Source: Porites lobata
Lineage: Eukaryota; Cnidaria; Anthozoa; Scleractinia; Poritidae
Length of the DNA stretch: 64,000 nucleotides
Direction: 5' to 3'
NCBI GenBank assembly: GCA_942486035.1
Contig: CALNXK010000033.1
Coordinates: forward strand, 124,001-188,000
Of this stretch, positions 53,209-64,000 are shown piece after piece; the first letter of the stretch is position 1, and each line of letters begins with the position of its first letter. Position numbers and translations under genes: made by a program. The notes under the pieces were generated by a model. The model was not told the DNA's origin and did no database searches. It saw only the letters and a program-made list of their open reading frames with translations.

Positions 53209-56200
53209 TTACAGTTCAAAATCGCTGTCTTCACCTTCCGACTCTGAATTATCGAGCTGTTGGATAAAAAGAGAATTTAACAATCAAAATACGTTATTTA
53301 AGCGAAATTTAAGGACGTAGACGTCTAAAAAGCTCTTAGACACCCATTACGGAAACCGTATCGACACGAATCAGTTGACGAATCGCTTCAATACGAACTC
53401 AAGCAGTGGGTGAAACTGCACAACAAGAAAAACATTTGGGCTGAGTATTTCTCGTTCTTTAAGGCATGTACGTGAAACTATTTACATCTTGACTGAACCA
53501 ATTGTATCGAAACGACCGGTAAGCCCTATTACTATCTCTTATCTTTATAAAAACGTATTTTCACGCCAATTGAATTCCAAAAATAACGATCCAGTTTAGA
53601 AATTCAAGATTATATTTAGGCGTTGAAACTGTTTCCTATCGTCTGTTCCAACAGATGGCGAGGATGGACATGGATTGAAACCTGGTTTTAATGCTATGCC
53701 TGCCAAAATTACCGGATAAAAATTATAGTTAGTTTTCCCTGACAGAACGAGGTACAAAGGCGGAAAAAGTCATCAAGCGCTTTCTATCCTAAACTTACCT
53801 CTTCGAGCTCATGCTCTTCATAAAACTTTCCGAGCAGCTTTCGCAGCGGAATCAGACAGATGATAAAAAATGGAAAAGATGGAGCAAGAGGCGACAACTT
53901 GATTCCAAACAAGAAAGCCCAAGCGAGTGTTTGAATGATTGTGTACATATGAATCTTTTTTGTCGGAACCTGCAGAAGAGAAAACACTGTGAGGAACAAA
54001 ATCAGGGTTTCCTTCCTGGCAGCCGATACACGGCTGAAAAACAGCACAAAAGGCCGCCCCCCCTCCCTCCCCCTGGCTGATTAAGGGGTACGGTTTTTGG
54101 CCTGTTTCGGTCTGAAAACGGCTTAAGACTTTGCCCACTTTTGTAACCCAGGCTACAATTGTAGAATCGGGTATAGGGTGTATGAACGTATCTCTCATTT
54201 CAATTCCAAATGAATATGGGTATAGAATATGAAATTTTTTGGTCTGAAATAGGCTCAAGATCTGGAGTACCCCCATCTCCAGGATCAAAGCGTAGTTCAC
54301 TTTACTTCAGTCTATGTAGCAACCACAATCGGCAACAAAATAAGTCGAGACACTTCGCCCTAAAGGGGCTTTCTGACGTTTTACTGACTTCAAAAGGGGA
54401 AAATAAAGCTTTTTCCTTCCCCCATCGCCTCGATGCAATGTTGTGCCGCTGTTCGAGCTACCTATAGAAGACAACAAATACCCACCCTGCTCAACCTTGA
54501 ATGGAGGAGAGGGGGGAGGGGTAGCCTGCGTGGCAGGCGCAAAAAGGGGAGGGAGAGGGGGAGGGAGAAAAGCACCCCCTCCCTTTTTCCCTTTTTCCCT
54601 ATCCCCTACCCCTTTCGACGCCTGCTACGCAGGCTAGGGGAGGGGTGTGGATTCTTTTGTTCTCTGAAGTTACCCTATATGAGTACAATGTCTCAACAAT
54701 TTTGTCGCAGATTGTAGCTCCTCCAACTCAAACCGAAGACAACACACGTCAGATACTTTAAACTTTCCTATTACATTGGCTTCACTTCTTCTAATCTTTC
54801 TACCAAAATGATTTTTCATTATTCTTATAAAGCGACAACGTTTATTTTAGAGAACTGTTGACCCCGTGCACTAAACCCCGTGGTGTGATCATTCCAATGA
54901 AATTCGTACCTTTCTAGCGTATCCGACATGAGCAAAAAAATGAAACCGGAAATACAGTCGAGTCCACTTGAGTTACCGGAAGTCTAGTCATAAGATGAAA
55001 CCGGAAGGTCCGGAAATTCCTACCTTTCTAACGTATCCGACATCAGGATGATGTTTGCGTGGCATGAACATCATAACGAACCTTTCCACCATCTGCGGTC
55101 CAGAGAGGGACAATATACCAAGATGCAGTAGGACCCCAAAAAATATCGGAATGGGAATGAGTATAATAATAGGTGCGAGAAAAATGGACAGACCTGAAAC
55201 AGACGGGAATTGAAAATAGTGAAAATTACGGTGCACAAATTCATACGATGATTGCATTAGATGAACATGGAACCCTGGAGGACGGATACATACAATAAAA
55301 ACAGCAGTCATATCCAATCGGCTCCCAACTAGATTCCAGTGGACAAAACCTGGAGTTCAATGGAGTCTAGTCGTAAGATGAAACCGGAAGTGTAAACAAT
55401 ACTTTGAGGAGGGTTGGAAAGTCGTCCGACGGAGTCTATCGGATCCATTGAAAGCATCGATTCCGATGGAATCTCCGAAAGTCTAGTCGTACCATAAGCC
55501 AAAACAAGCACACTGCACTTGTACCAAAACTCTTAGCCCTAAGTCGAGACTGCTAGACGGAGTAAATTTTAAGTTACTTCTTACAATTCTACCTTCCAGT
55601 TTACTTAACGATTTTTTTTAAATTGAACTCCACATCGAATGTTTTGTAAAAAAAAACCCTCGAATTCTCAACAGTACATTTGCATGGATAGTTAGTCTTC
55701 TTTCAATACTGTAACAAACTCTTTCGGAAAGAGCGCAGAAAGTCCATTCTGATGACGTATCACTATTAGTACCCAAACCTGGATAGTACTTCTGATTGGT
55801 CGTGCCGCGTAGCAAATTTCCTTCAACCAACTAGAAGCACTACCTAGATCTGGGTACTCATACGTCATCAGTATGGAATTTCTGCAATCGGTCCTCAGAC
55901 GTCATTTCGCGGGGAAGCCAGTGGTGAGGTTGCAAAATGTTGGCTGTTTTCTCAGGCTAGGACGCTCTGGGTGGTGGCCTCACATCTGCGGGGGGATGTG
56001 CCGCTGGGACCCTGGAACTTCCAGGAACTACTGAGGTCAGTAGCACAGTCCAGCCAAAATAAAACCGATTTTTGATATTTTTGGGTGGCAATTCCCGGTT
56101 TCCCTAGTGTACACTAAAATCTTCAACCAATTGATCAGTTTCCTGGAAAATGATACCCAACTCCCTGATTTAGATACTATATCCCAAGGCAAACTGCTTG

Positions 56201-59200
56201 AAAACCATACCCTTCACAGCGGGCACATGCCTATATAGCCCATATACGGCAGTACCCCCCCCCCGGGCCTTACATACCTGTGAGAACATGTATGATGATG
56301 TTAGTGACCCTCTGCTCCTTGACTTCCAGAAGTCGCGGTTTCTCACCAGGCGCATGCGAAGTACTCCAGATGGAAAGTGCATTCACATGAGAAGCCGATC
56401 GCACTGTGTCAGCGCACATCCATGGCAACCCCATCAATGAACAACCAAACGCCAACACGCCCACGACGACCAGGTCCATATTGTAACCTGGCCCCTTGTG
56501 AAGCTTATGCTCCTTCTTGCTCAAGAGAACGCCGGTCATTTCGGTCTCCATGAACAGCAAAATGCCAACGAAGACTGCAGGGATAATGGCTGCAAAGATC
56601 CACGGCATCGACATGCTCTTTTTCATGCCGCCAGGGTTGATAAACCAATCTCTATTGGGATAGGTCGGCTGCAAGCCATTTTTCAGCGGGTCGTCGATGG
56701 AGACATGCTGAGTGATGACTTTGTCGCCCAGAACAAAATCGAGAACAGCCATGCTGACCATGGCGATTACAACAGCGGAGTCGCTGACGATACGTCTGCC
56801 CTGGAAAAACAGTAAGAATGAGTCAATGCAAGTTGGAAAATTATGACTGTGTCACTGTCTACACAAAAGTACTGCAGCAGCAATTTCCCTTGATGCTGTG
56901 AAGAAATCGTGCGAAGACGTGTATCCAAATGAAAGCTACTAGGCATGCGCAGTAGCTTCCAGTAGTACTGTTTATTGTCTTGTACATGGTAGTTTTAAGT
57001 TTTGAGTCTGTGGATGAAATCCTATGGTTTGACCATTCAAATGAAAGCTACTGAGCAGTACTTTCCTGTGGTACTGTTTATTATGTTGTACAAGGTGGTT
57101 CTAACTTTGGAGTCTGTGAATGAAATCCTGTGGTGTTACCCTTCAAATAAAAACTACTAAGCAGTTCATTCTTGTGGTTCTGCTTGCCAAGCTGTTCAAG
57201 TCGGTTCTAACTGTTGATTCTGATGAAATCCTTACGAATGACTAGAGATGAGAGCTACTGAGCAATAGTTCTGTATGGGCTTACAGGCTTGGTTAATTTA
57301 ACAGTGTCATTACGACTAAAGTAATTGACTTTTCTACAGAAGACAACAATAATCAAACAACAGCTCCATACGAATAAAAAAAACAGTTGGTGTACTAACC
57401 CTCTTTCCGAAAAAGTGGCTCGTCCTAAACTTGTGCATGTAGTAGGCCAGAAAGAAAGTTCCAATAACTAGTATAGTGGAAAGCAAAGCTGTGTTGGGTT
57501 CTCCTTGCACCACTTCATTGGTGCCAGAAGCATTATCTGATCCTTGCCGGGTCAAAGGATTCTTCTTGAACAACTGCAACCACAGAAACAATAAAATACT
57601 TCAATTTCCTATCTATAGTACGACCTTAATGTGCGACAATAGGGCCAGTTATACTAGAAAAAATAACACGCGAACTTTCCGCATAAACGGCACATTTCGT
57701 CTAAAGTAAGACGCGACTTAGCTAAGACGCGTCTTATTTTAGAACAGCCCTTAACACCTGTTTTTAGAGAAGACACGTCTTAGCTAAGACAAGAAAAACT
57801 TCGTATAAATAACCTTCGCGTCTTACATAAGACGCGAACGCATAGTAAGCATGCGTTAATTTTTGGCGCGCCATGTAGGATTGCCGTTGCTAAGGGCAAC
57901 ATTCACATGAAAACGAGTCAAGAGCAGAAATAACACGCGAACCATTTATAGGTGCTGATTTCGTCTTAGATAAGACATGCTCGTATAAATGGTACAGTTC
58001 GCGTCTTATTTTTCCTCGTAAAAATGGCCCTAATCTCTCGTAAGCGAACACCGCACATATGCTAGCCTCTCAGGTTGGGGACTGAGTGACAAGCCAAAAG
58101 AAGCAACAGCAAGGGTGGCACAGTTGGTTAGTTCGCGGCCTTCGGTGCGCGAGGTCCCGAGTTCGATCCCCGATGACATCACATCCTTGTTTCAACTTCT
58201 CTCCTTTCTATGTAGCTTTGACTAGCTTTAAATACCCTTAAAACGGAGCATTCATGGAGAGAGAGGGGTAAAAGGAGCGCACCGTCGATCTCAAGTTTAT
58301 CAGTTACCGTATTTATTCGAATAAGCGTCCAACCTCGAATTAGCGCCCACCTCGAATAAGCGCCCATCCTAAAGGTAGAAAAAGTTAAGTTCTTCTTAGT
58401 TAACGATTTAGTTAGAAGATGACTTGCTTAGACCCTTGACCTCTGGGCATGAGAATTTAAAAGTTACTTGTCCCGGACGACCGGACGGGCCTTTTTTCGA
58501 GCCCTGACTTGCCCCACCAAAGATACACACATCTACAATACACCAAGTACACCAAGAAAAGAATACTCACCTTATACAGCAGTGCGATTGGCTCATAGAT
58601 AAAGATTGCAGATATGAGAAGCTCGAAAATGTCCTCTGTAAAGCGTGTGAAGTACTTGATCAAGAAGCATCCTTCCAAGGCGACGACACCAAACAGAATT
58701 ATCATAACCCAGAACCCAATCCAACATCGCCATGTCAGGAACTCTACATCAAACTGCTTACAAAACTGAAAAGCGGTAAAAAAAAAAAAAAAATAGAGCG
58801 GTTTTGAATTCAGTATCGTTAGGAATTTACTCAAAAATTGTTTGGTCTCGCATTTTACGTTTCATCTTTGTGATTGGCTAAACAGCCCAGCGCCATTTTC
58901 TTTCAAACAGTCACCTGCTTGCCTGCGCTTTTTCCGTGCTTGGTTTGCCAAACCAGTTTCATGAATACACTTCGAGATCTGCTTGATTTATTTGGATTTC
59001 TACGAGTATTTTAAAACATTGCTTGCGTCATTGTGTGACGTCACCGTCACGCGCTTGCGTGTGATTTCCCGAGCTGGGCCAGCCACACCAGCTCTATGTA
59101 TACATTGCGAGTTATGATTGGTTTATTTAGATTTCTACGAGTATTTTGATTTGCCGGAAAAGTGCTTTAGTTTCGGTGATTCACTATCTACAACTCATCA

Positions 59201-62200
59201 ATGAGAAATTCTAAAAATGACCCATTTGTCAGGGCTAGCAAAGACTTATCTTCCCTTTCTGGGGAAAATAGAAATAAAGCTCTATTTCACAAAGGTGAAT
59301 GCACGATTTCTTTACTTTTGCTTAGGTACACTACGTGATTAAAAAGTTTCGCGCCAGTGTTTCAGCGAAAGTTTGTGTCGACAACTTGTTCGAAGCAAAG
59401 CGATCAACTTAACAAACTAAGGAGAGATCGGTAGATGGGAGGGGAGGGTAAAGGAGAGAGGGTTACTGCACTTGGATTAGAGTGCAGCAGAACCTCGATA
59501 ACTTGAACTCGGATAACTCGAACTAAATTTCCTTCCCCTTGATCCAAATTTCACTGAAATTTACCCCGATAACTCGAATTCCCCGCTAACTCGACCTGTT
59601 TTTTGTTTCCCTCAGAGTTTGAGTTACCGGGTTTCTACTATAATACTGGTATACAACTAAGAAGCTGTACACTTACATCATAAATGCTCTGCTCAAAGAC
59701 CAGCATAGGACCCGTGGCTCCAATAATCATCATCGGTTGTCCCGCAAAAAGCCCTAAAATAATGCTACAAATACTAGCAGAAATAATAACTTCCGTCACC
59801 CCCAAAAACTTCTCCGTCTTGCTTTCAAGAAGACCACCAAAGGCAATATTTGTGGCAAATAAGGCGAAGTAAAGGAAAAGAGAGGCAAGTAGACTGTGCA
59901 AGTTAAAGCCATCATAGAAATCGCTCATGTAAAACTTCCCCCGTCGCTTGATGTCCTGGAAGAGTCCTCCAAAAAAGGTGCCTGTTCGCTGTAGGGCGGT
60001 GTCTCCTTCCGAGTGTGAGGATGAGGCTGGAGGAAGGAAAAGACTTGTTAGGATAGGAGAAATTTGTCATAAAACCTAATTTTCGTACGTCGGAGAAAGA
60101 CGATCGTAGAATTTACATTGCAATTGCGAAACGGAGCCAAAGACATTTTTCACAATCATGTTTTCATTTTAATTTTTTTGGCCAAAATTGCCAAGTACAC
60201 TCTGAAATATGGCTGGAGACTCTAAACGGCCAAAAGGTAATACGTGTCACACAACAAGGGCTTCATTTATATAGCTTATTGCAAAAGAGCAGAATAGAAA
60301 ATCACAAAAGTTCTTTTCACAGTCAACTGCAAAGGGCATAAACAGACAGGTCGTATGAATGGGCTTTCTCTACCGCGTACAGTAGTTTCCTTACCCGCTT
60401 TAACCATCTTTCTCCTGACCGCAATGGCTCTGCTTTGCGCGATAAGGATGGGTAACAAGACGTTACGATCCCAGTTACCAGGTGGCAACACCACAACGTC
60501 CTCAAGAAAGTCATCAATGGCTCCTAACAGCTGCTCGCGAGAATCAGCGGCATATGCAACATCATGAAAAGTCTGGAACGCAATGGAAAGTAAGACAAAT
60601 CATGAATTGTGTTGTGAAGTATTTTGAAGGTTATTTTTAAGATCTGTCTCATCTTTCAAGTTTCACTGTTACTTCGTTAATTGGGTCAAGGTTAGTCTGG
60701 ATTTTGTTCACATGGGTTTTTTCCTGTTTTGATCTTTTGTTTTTTCTTGTACTTGACGTTTTGCTTAGCTCGCGATTTTAGCAGTCAAAGAAGAATAAAC
60801 AGTGGCGGATACAGACCCTCAGATAAGGGGGGAGCCCGGTCATCCAGACCCTGAGATAAGGGGGGACCCGGTCATCCAGACCCTGAGATAAGGGGGAGCT
60901 CGGTCATCCAGACCCTGAGATAAGGGGGAGCCCGGTCATCCAGACCCTGAGATAAGGGGGGAACAGGTCTCGAAAAATAATTTTTTACGCCCTTTGGGCC
61001 TCAGTTTGGTCTAAAAATAAGGGGGGAGGGGGTAGGGTCCCCCGGGGCCCCTCCCCTGGATCCGCCAACGATAAATACCAAGATGTAAGAAGTAGACTCT
61101 CGGTACCTCCCCCACGATTGTTATCAACCATGAAATCAGGCTTTTTCTCCAGTGGAACTGCACCGTTCTAAACCTCTTATTTCACTGGTCCCCTATAATC
61201 TGCACTTTCATTGTTTTCAGGGATAGGGTTATTGTTATGTGTCTGTCCCTATTGTTTTCCCAGCTAATCAAAAACAATCTTTCAAATAGGTGCGGGATCG
61301 CCCTTTTTTCTCTCTAAGGTAAACAGTAGTATTTTAATAGTCGCTTATTTTCGAATTTCATTTATTTGTTGGATTATCTCTGTCTTAAAACCCTTTATAA
61401 ACTAACAAGCACATACATCTCCATTGAAGAGATAGACAAAGCAGCACTTTTTTGATATGCTACCACTAAATACTTGGTTGATTGATTTATTGATTAATTA
61501 ATTGATTGACATATTTATTGAATGACTGGTTGACTGACTGATTTTTTTTATTAAGAACTATTTCCCAATGTCTTTCTTAATAGAGGATGAGGCGTTCACT
61601 ATTTATCAATCAACCTACCTGGTCTGACATTAACGTAGCAATAGAGCGACCAATCTGATAGTATGATTCTTTATATTCGCTTGGGCCCAGCATAACAAAC
61701 AAGAAACGAACAGGGATGGACACTTCCGTGACCTGGCCTAGGTTACACCCCTTGGAGAGACGAACAAAAGCCAATACTGAGCGATCCAGCTCCTCCAATG
61801 TACCAACAAGAACAGTTGTCGCCTCCGCTCCCTCGGGGATTCTGCTCTTAACGTCTGATTCTTGTTCGTCAAGGGCAGCTTCTAACGCATGTGGATCCTT
61901 TGAAAACAAAAGAAGAAATTGTCATTTAAATTAAAGTTTTTTTTATGTACAACAACACTTTATTTCATATTTACATACAAAGGAAAATTACAAAAATTGT
62001 AGAAAACTAGAAAGAAAAAAGTAGCAAAATTACAGTTTACAAAAAGGAACAAAAAAACAAACAAACAAACAAACAAACAGACAAACAGACAGACAGACAA
62101 CTTAAACAGGACAGTTAAAGTATTAAATCTTTTAATCTACAGAGTGCCGCCTACAGATCACTTCCACAGAATAGTACATTCGTTTTAAAGAGGGGAGGTT

Positions 62201-63678
62201 TTTAATCGAGACCATTTCTTTTTAAAAGTGTCTAAAGAATTATGGTCTTTTGCAATTTGCCTTTCTATTTCCACAGTACGTTGAACTGTTTGTATGTTCA
62301 TTTGGGCGCGTATCTCTTTGTTTACAGGTGTAGATATAATGCCTGGTAATAAGTAGTAAATGGTGCAGTAGTAAATCTTTTGCATCGTTAATTAAGCCAA
62401 ATACGAGAGCTCATTTAAATTAAAGTTATTTATATGCCTCCAAATAGGGCTGCATCGCTACGCTTTTTCCAATATACAATACAGATCAGGATACAAGGGC
62501 CACGGTGCGCCAATACGTTACTGAGAGAATAGACTAGTTTTTATTATTTCTTGTGGGCGCGCTAGCGGTACAGCCGTCGGATCTTGTTTACAGCGACTAT
62601 CTGCCGAGTGTCGACCGGGTTTCGACCGACTATGGACCGCTATATCGACCGATAGATCGGTCGAAACTACCTAGAGCAAACATGATCCCAGCCGTCAAGT
62701 GAGAAGAGGATGGCAAAAAGTTTGTGTGTGACAAACGTGACAGGGCTTTACCTTACTGTGTTCTGGTCTTTTACAAAAGATTTGTTTAAAGGAGGATGAA
62801 GTCTGGCGGATTTTTTTTTTGAAAAATAATGACTGTCGCGGTTGATCACACAGGTTTTGCCGTCTTCTTCCCTCCTGGGGCCCGTTTCTCAAAAGGCCAG
62901 GTAACTTTTCGAGCCTGGAGGTAAATTTAAACATAAAACAGCTTTTCGGGCCCGAAAAGTTACCGGGACTTTCGACAAACAGGCCCCACCCGGTAACTTT
63001 TCAGGCCCGGAAAGCTGCTTTATGTTTGCCGCGTTTACATTCAAGATCAAAGTTTCAATACTTTTGAAAATAATAAAATAAAACTGTCAGTTAACGAAGC
63101 AAAATTGACTAGTTTATGGGCTAGGAACTGTGCGGCTATTCAACACGTTTGGATTTTAAAATTTGCCTTCGGGATCGAAAAGTTTCCGGGGCCTTTCGAG
63201 AAACGGGCCCCAGCGCCTTCCTCTTGCATAAGTTCACTAACATCTTGAATACGAAGACAAGCACCTGAAATATTAGAGATGGTTTGCTTTTTCAAAGAAT
63301 TATCCTTTTAAAGTTTTAGTATTGTTAACTATTGCCTCTTTTTTTTTAATGTAATTGTTAAATGCAAGTAAAGTAGAGAAACCTTTGCAGGTATTCCATT
63401 TTGACTCAAGCTTCCATTCTGAATTCCGTTCTTGAATACTTCTGTACTGTGATTATATCCGATATTATCTGTACCAAGACCAATCTTTCTCTTCTTCTTG
63501 GAAGACAAACGCCTAGACATGCCATGCTGCTGGTGTTGATGCCTGTGTTGAAGAAGCAGAGCGGTCACAACCTTATTGCTGTCCTCTTCTTTAAGTTGAT
63601 CTGTGAGAACCATGTTGTCGACAACTGCTCTCGCTATGTGTGGTAAGTCGGACTTCTCCAGGTCCAGCAGCACTGTGC
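53209..63678 (-). CDS. SLC4 family bicarbonate transporter, anion-exchanger type, last 10 exons (5' end outside window)
   Basis: Membrane transporter exchanging or carrying HCO3-. Exons: 63383-63678, 61619-61897, 60395-60572, 59677-60026, 58571-58765, 57400-57573, 56278-56800, 55024-55193, 53799-53969, 53209-53256; all phases agree, giving about 794 residues to the stop. The first three exons are the cytoplasmic N-terminal domain (VLLDLEKSDLPHIA; VLPPGNWDRN). From 59950 on come the membrane spans, including ATGPMLVFEQ, EGCFLIKYFTRFTEDIF, FIYEPIALLYKLF, GEPNTALLS, LLFMETEMTGVLLSKKEHKL and HPDVGYVRKVP. The short third extracellular loop lacks the four-cysteine insert of Na+-coupled members, and PNTALLS, ETEMT and HPDV resemble human AE1-3, so an AE type is preferred. 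NAS in that loop is a possible N-glycosylation site. The tail LDNSESEGEDSDFEL is acidic. A role in pH control or, if this is a coral, carbon supply is inference. Confidence 0.93.
54522..54636. repeat. Fold-back with TAGCCTGCGTGGCAGGCG arms
   Basis: TAGCCTGCGTGGCAGGCG and CGCCTGCTACGCAGGCTA are near-perfect inverted arms around a purine/pyrimidine-rich centre. In an SLC4 intron. Confidence 0.75.
54907..54932 (-). pseudogene. Duplicated 3' end of an SLC4 exon with its donor
   Basis: TACCTTTCTAGCGTATCCGACAT repeats the true exon end at 55021-55044 (TACCTTTCTAACGTATCCGA) with one mismatch, 114 bases downstream in the gene. In coding terms it repeats DVGYxRK plus GTA of the donor. See finding. 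Confidence 0.7.
56920..57275 (+). repeat. 106-bp satellite, array E
   Basis: Three to four units, two well conserved, in the SLC4 intron between the exons at 56278-56800 and 57400-57573. Confidence 0.88.
57640..58033. mobile_element. MITE with AGGGCCA..ACGCGAAC ends
   Basis: Ends AGGGCCAGTTATACTAGAAA..AACACGCGAAC and GTTCGCGTCTTATTTTTCCTC..ATGGCCCT are inverted. The interior has many AAGACGCG and GTCTTAGCTAAGAC palindromes. In an SLC4 intron. Confidence 0.8.
58112..58182 (+). other. tRNA-derived relic (SINE head)
   Basis: TGGCACAGTTGGTTAG matches an A box and GAGTTCGATCC a B box at tRNA-like spacing. The acceptor stem does not pair, so a SINE promoter is more likely than a tRNA gene. Confidence 0.5.
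59485..59640. mobile_element. pogo-like MITE
   Basis: The left end AGCAGAACCTCGATAACTTG and right end GAGTTACCGGGTTTCTACTA resemble inverted CAGTAGAACCTCGATAACTC-type termini. Interior copies of GATAACTCGAA. No ORF. Confidence 0.6.
60795..61070. mobile_element. GGCGGATCC-family MITE with an internal 35-bp tandem array
   Basis: Ends CAGTGGCGGATACAG and CTGGATCCGCCA. Between them CAGACCCTGAGATAAGGGGG followed by AGCCCGGTCATC repeats five times at about 35-base spacing. The related element at 9455-9636 has the segment essentially once. In an SLC4 intron. Confidence 0.88.
62050..62101. repeat. CAAA/CAGA microsatellite
   Basis: Run of AAAC units passing into AGAC units. Confidence 0.9.
62876..63211. 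mobile_element. MITE with GGGGCCCGTTTCTC ends
   Basis: The left end GGGGCCCGTTTCTCAAAAGG and right end CCTTTCGAGAAACGGGCCCC are inverted; internal copies of GGTAACTTTTCG-type motifs repeat the arm several times. In an SLC4 intron. Confidence 0.8.
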
Positions 63679-63799
63679 CTAGAAAGATAACATAATAGAG
63701 TTCATTGAGTTACATAGGGTGATCCATAAATACTCAGACTGGCCTTACAGGTTCACCCTTTCACCACGAAAAGTGATAAACTTTCCAAACTTCATTTTG

Positions 63800-64000
63800 G
63801 AAATGCTGAAAAAGAAAAAGCACAACGTGAAAGTACTGCTCTGTAGCTTTCATTTGAATGGTCACACCACAGGATTTCATCCACAGACACAAAAGTTAAA
63901 ACCACCTTGTACAGCATAATAAAAAGTACCACAGGAAAGTACTGCTCAGTAGCTTTAATTTTAATGGGCACACCATAGGATTTCACCCACAGACTCAAAA
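63800..64000 (-). repeat. 106-bp satellite, array F, running off the window edge
   Basis: At least two units in inverted orientation in an SLC4 intron; the array continues beyond position 64000. Confidence 0.88.

Noticed and set aside
56198..56815. Plus-strand ORFs of 80-105 codons
   Set aside because: Antisense shadows of the large SLC4 exon.
1..64000. CRISPR arrays, operons, ribosome binding sites
   Set aside because: The sequence is spliced eukaryotic DNA; tandem repeats here lack spacer-repeat structure.

Overview
The window is animal nuclear DNA. Genes are broken by GT-AG introns, spacers are AT-rich, and dozens of small inverted-repeat (MITE-like) elements lie between and within genes. 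Protein content, short exons with long introns and the repeat style suggest a cnidarian, most likely an anthozoan such as a stony coral; that placement is inference. I rebuilt five protein-coding genes by reading splice sites and checking that reading frame carries across every junction. Layout: (1) 304-5516, minus: a two-exon six-finger C2H2 zinc-finger protein (316 aa). (2) 9673-21163, minus: a five-exon secreted cystine-knot protein (198 aa) with signal peptide, CXGXC and CXC motifs. (3) 25315-48280, minus: a complete 26-exon CMTR1 cap-1 2'-O-methyltransferase (863 aa) with two G-patch segments instead of the usual one. (4) 48730-51068, plus: a three-exon, 152-aa protein of unknown function, head to head with CMTR1 across a 449-bp shared promoter region. 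It has basic nuclear-targeting-like patches and a compact C-x2-C-x6-H-x2-H motif. (5) 53209-63678, minus and running off the right edge: the last 10 exons (about 794 residues) of an SLC4 bicarbonate transporter of anion-exchanger type, converging on gene 4. The genes do not form an operon or obvious pathway. CMTR1 acts on nuclear pre-mRNA caps, the zinc-finger protein presumably binds DNA, the cystine-knot protein is probably an extracellular ligand and the SLC4 protein is a plasma-membrane transporter. The rest is introns and spacers dominated by repeats: a 106-bp satellite unit in six arrays inside three genes and in both orientations (apparently derived from the interior of a MITE), four copies of a GGATCA-ended fold-back element, several MITE families with 15-37 bp terminal inverted repeats, a 33-bp minisatellite of YY1-like sites, a kilobase of degenerate TTACG repeats, a LINE fragment and tRNA-derived relics. 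The most unusual items are the cystine-knot ligand, the duplicated G-patch exon of CMTR1, the small CCHH protein, an antisense run of three consensus 5' splice sites inside a CMTR1 intron, and repeated cases of tandem arrays growing inside MITEs.
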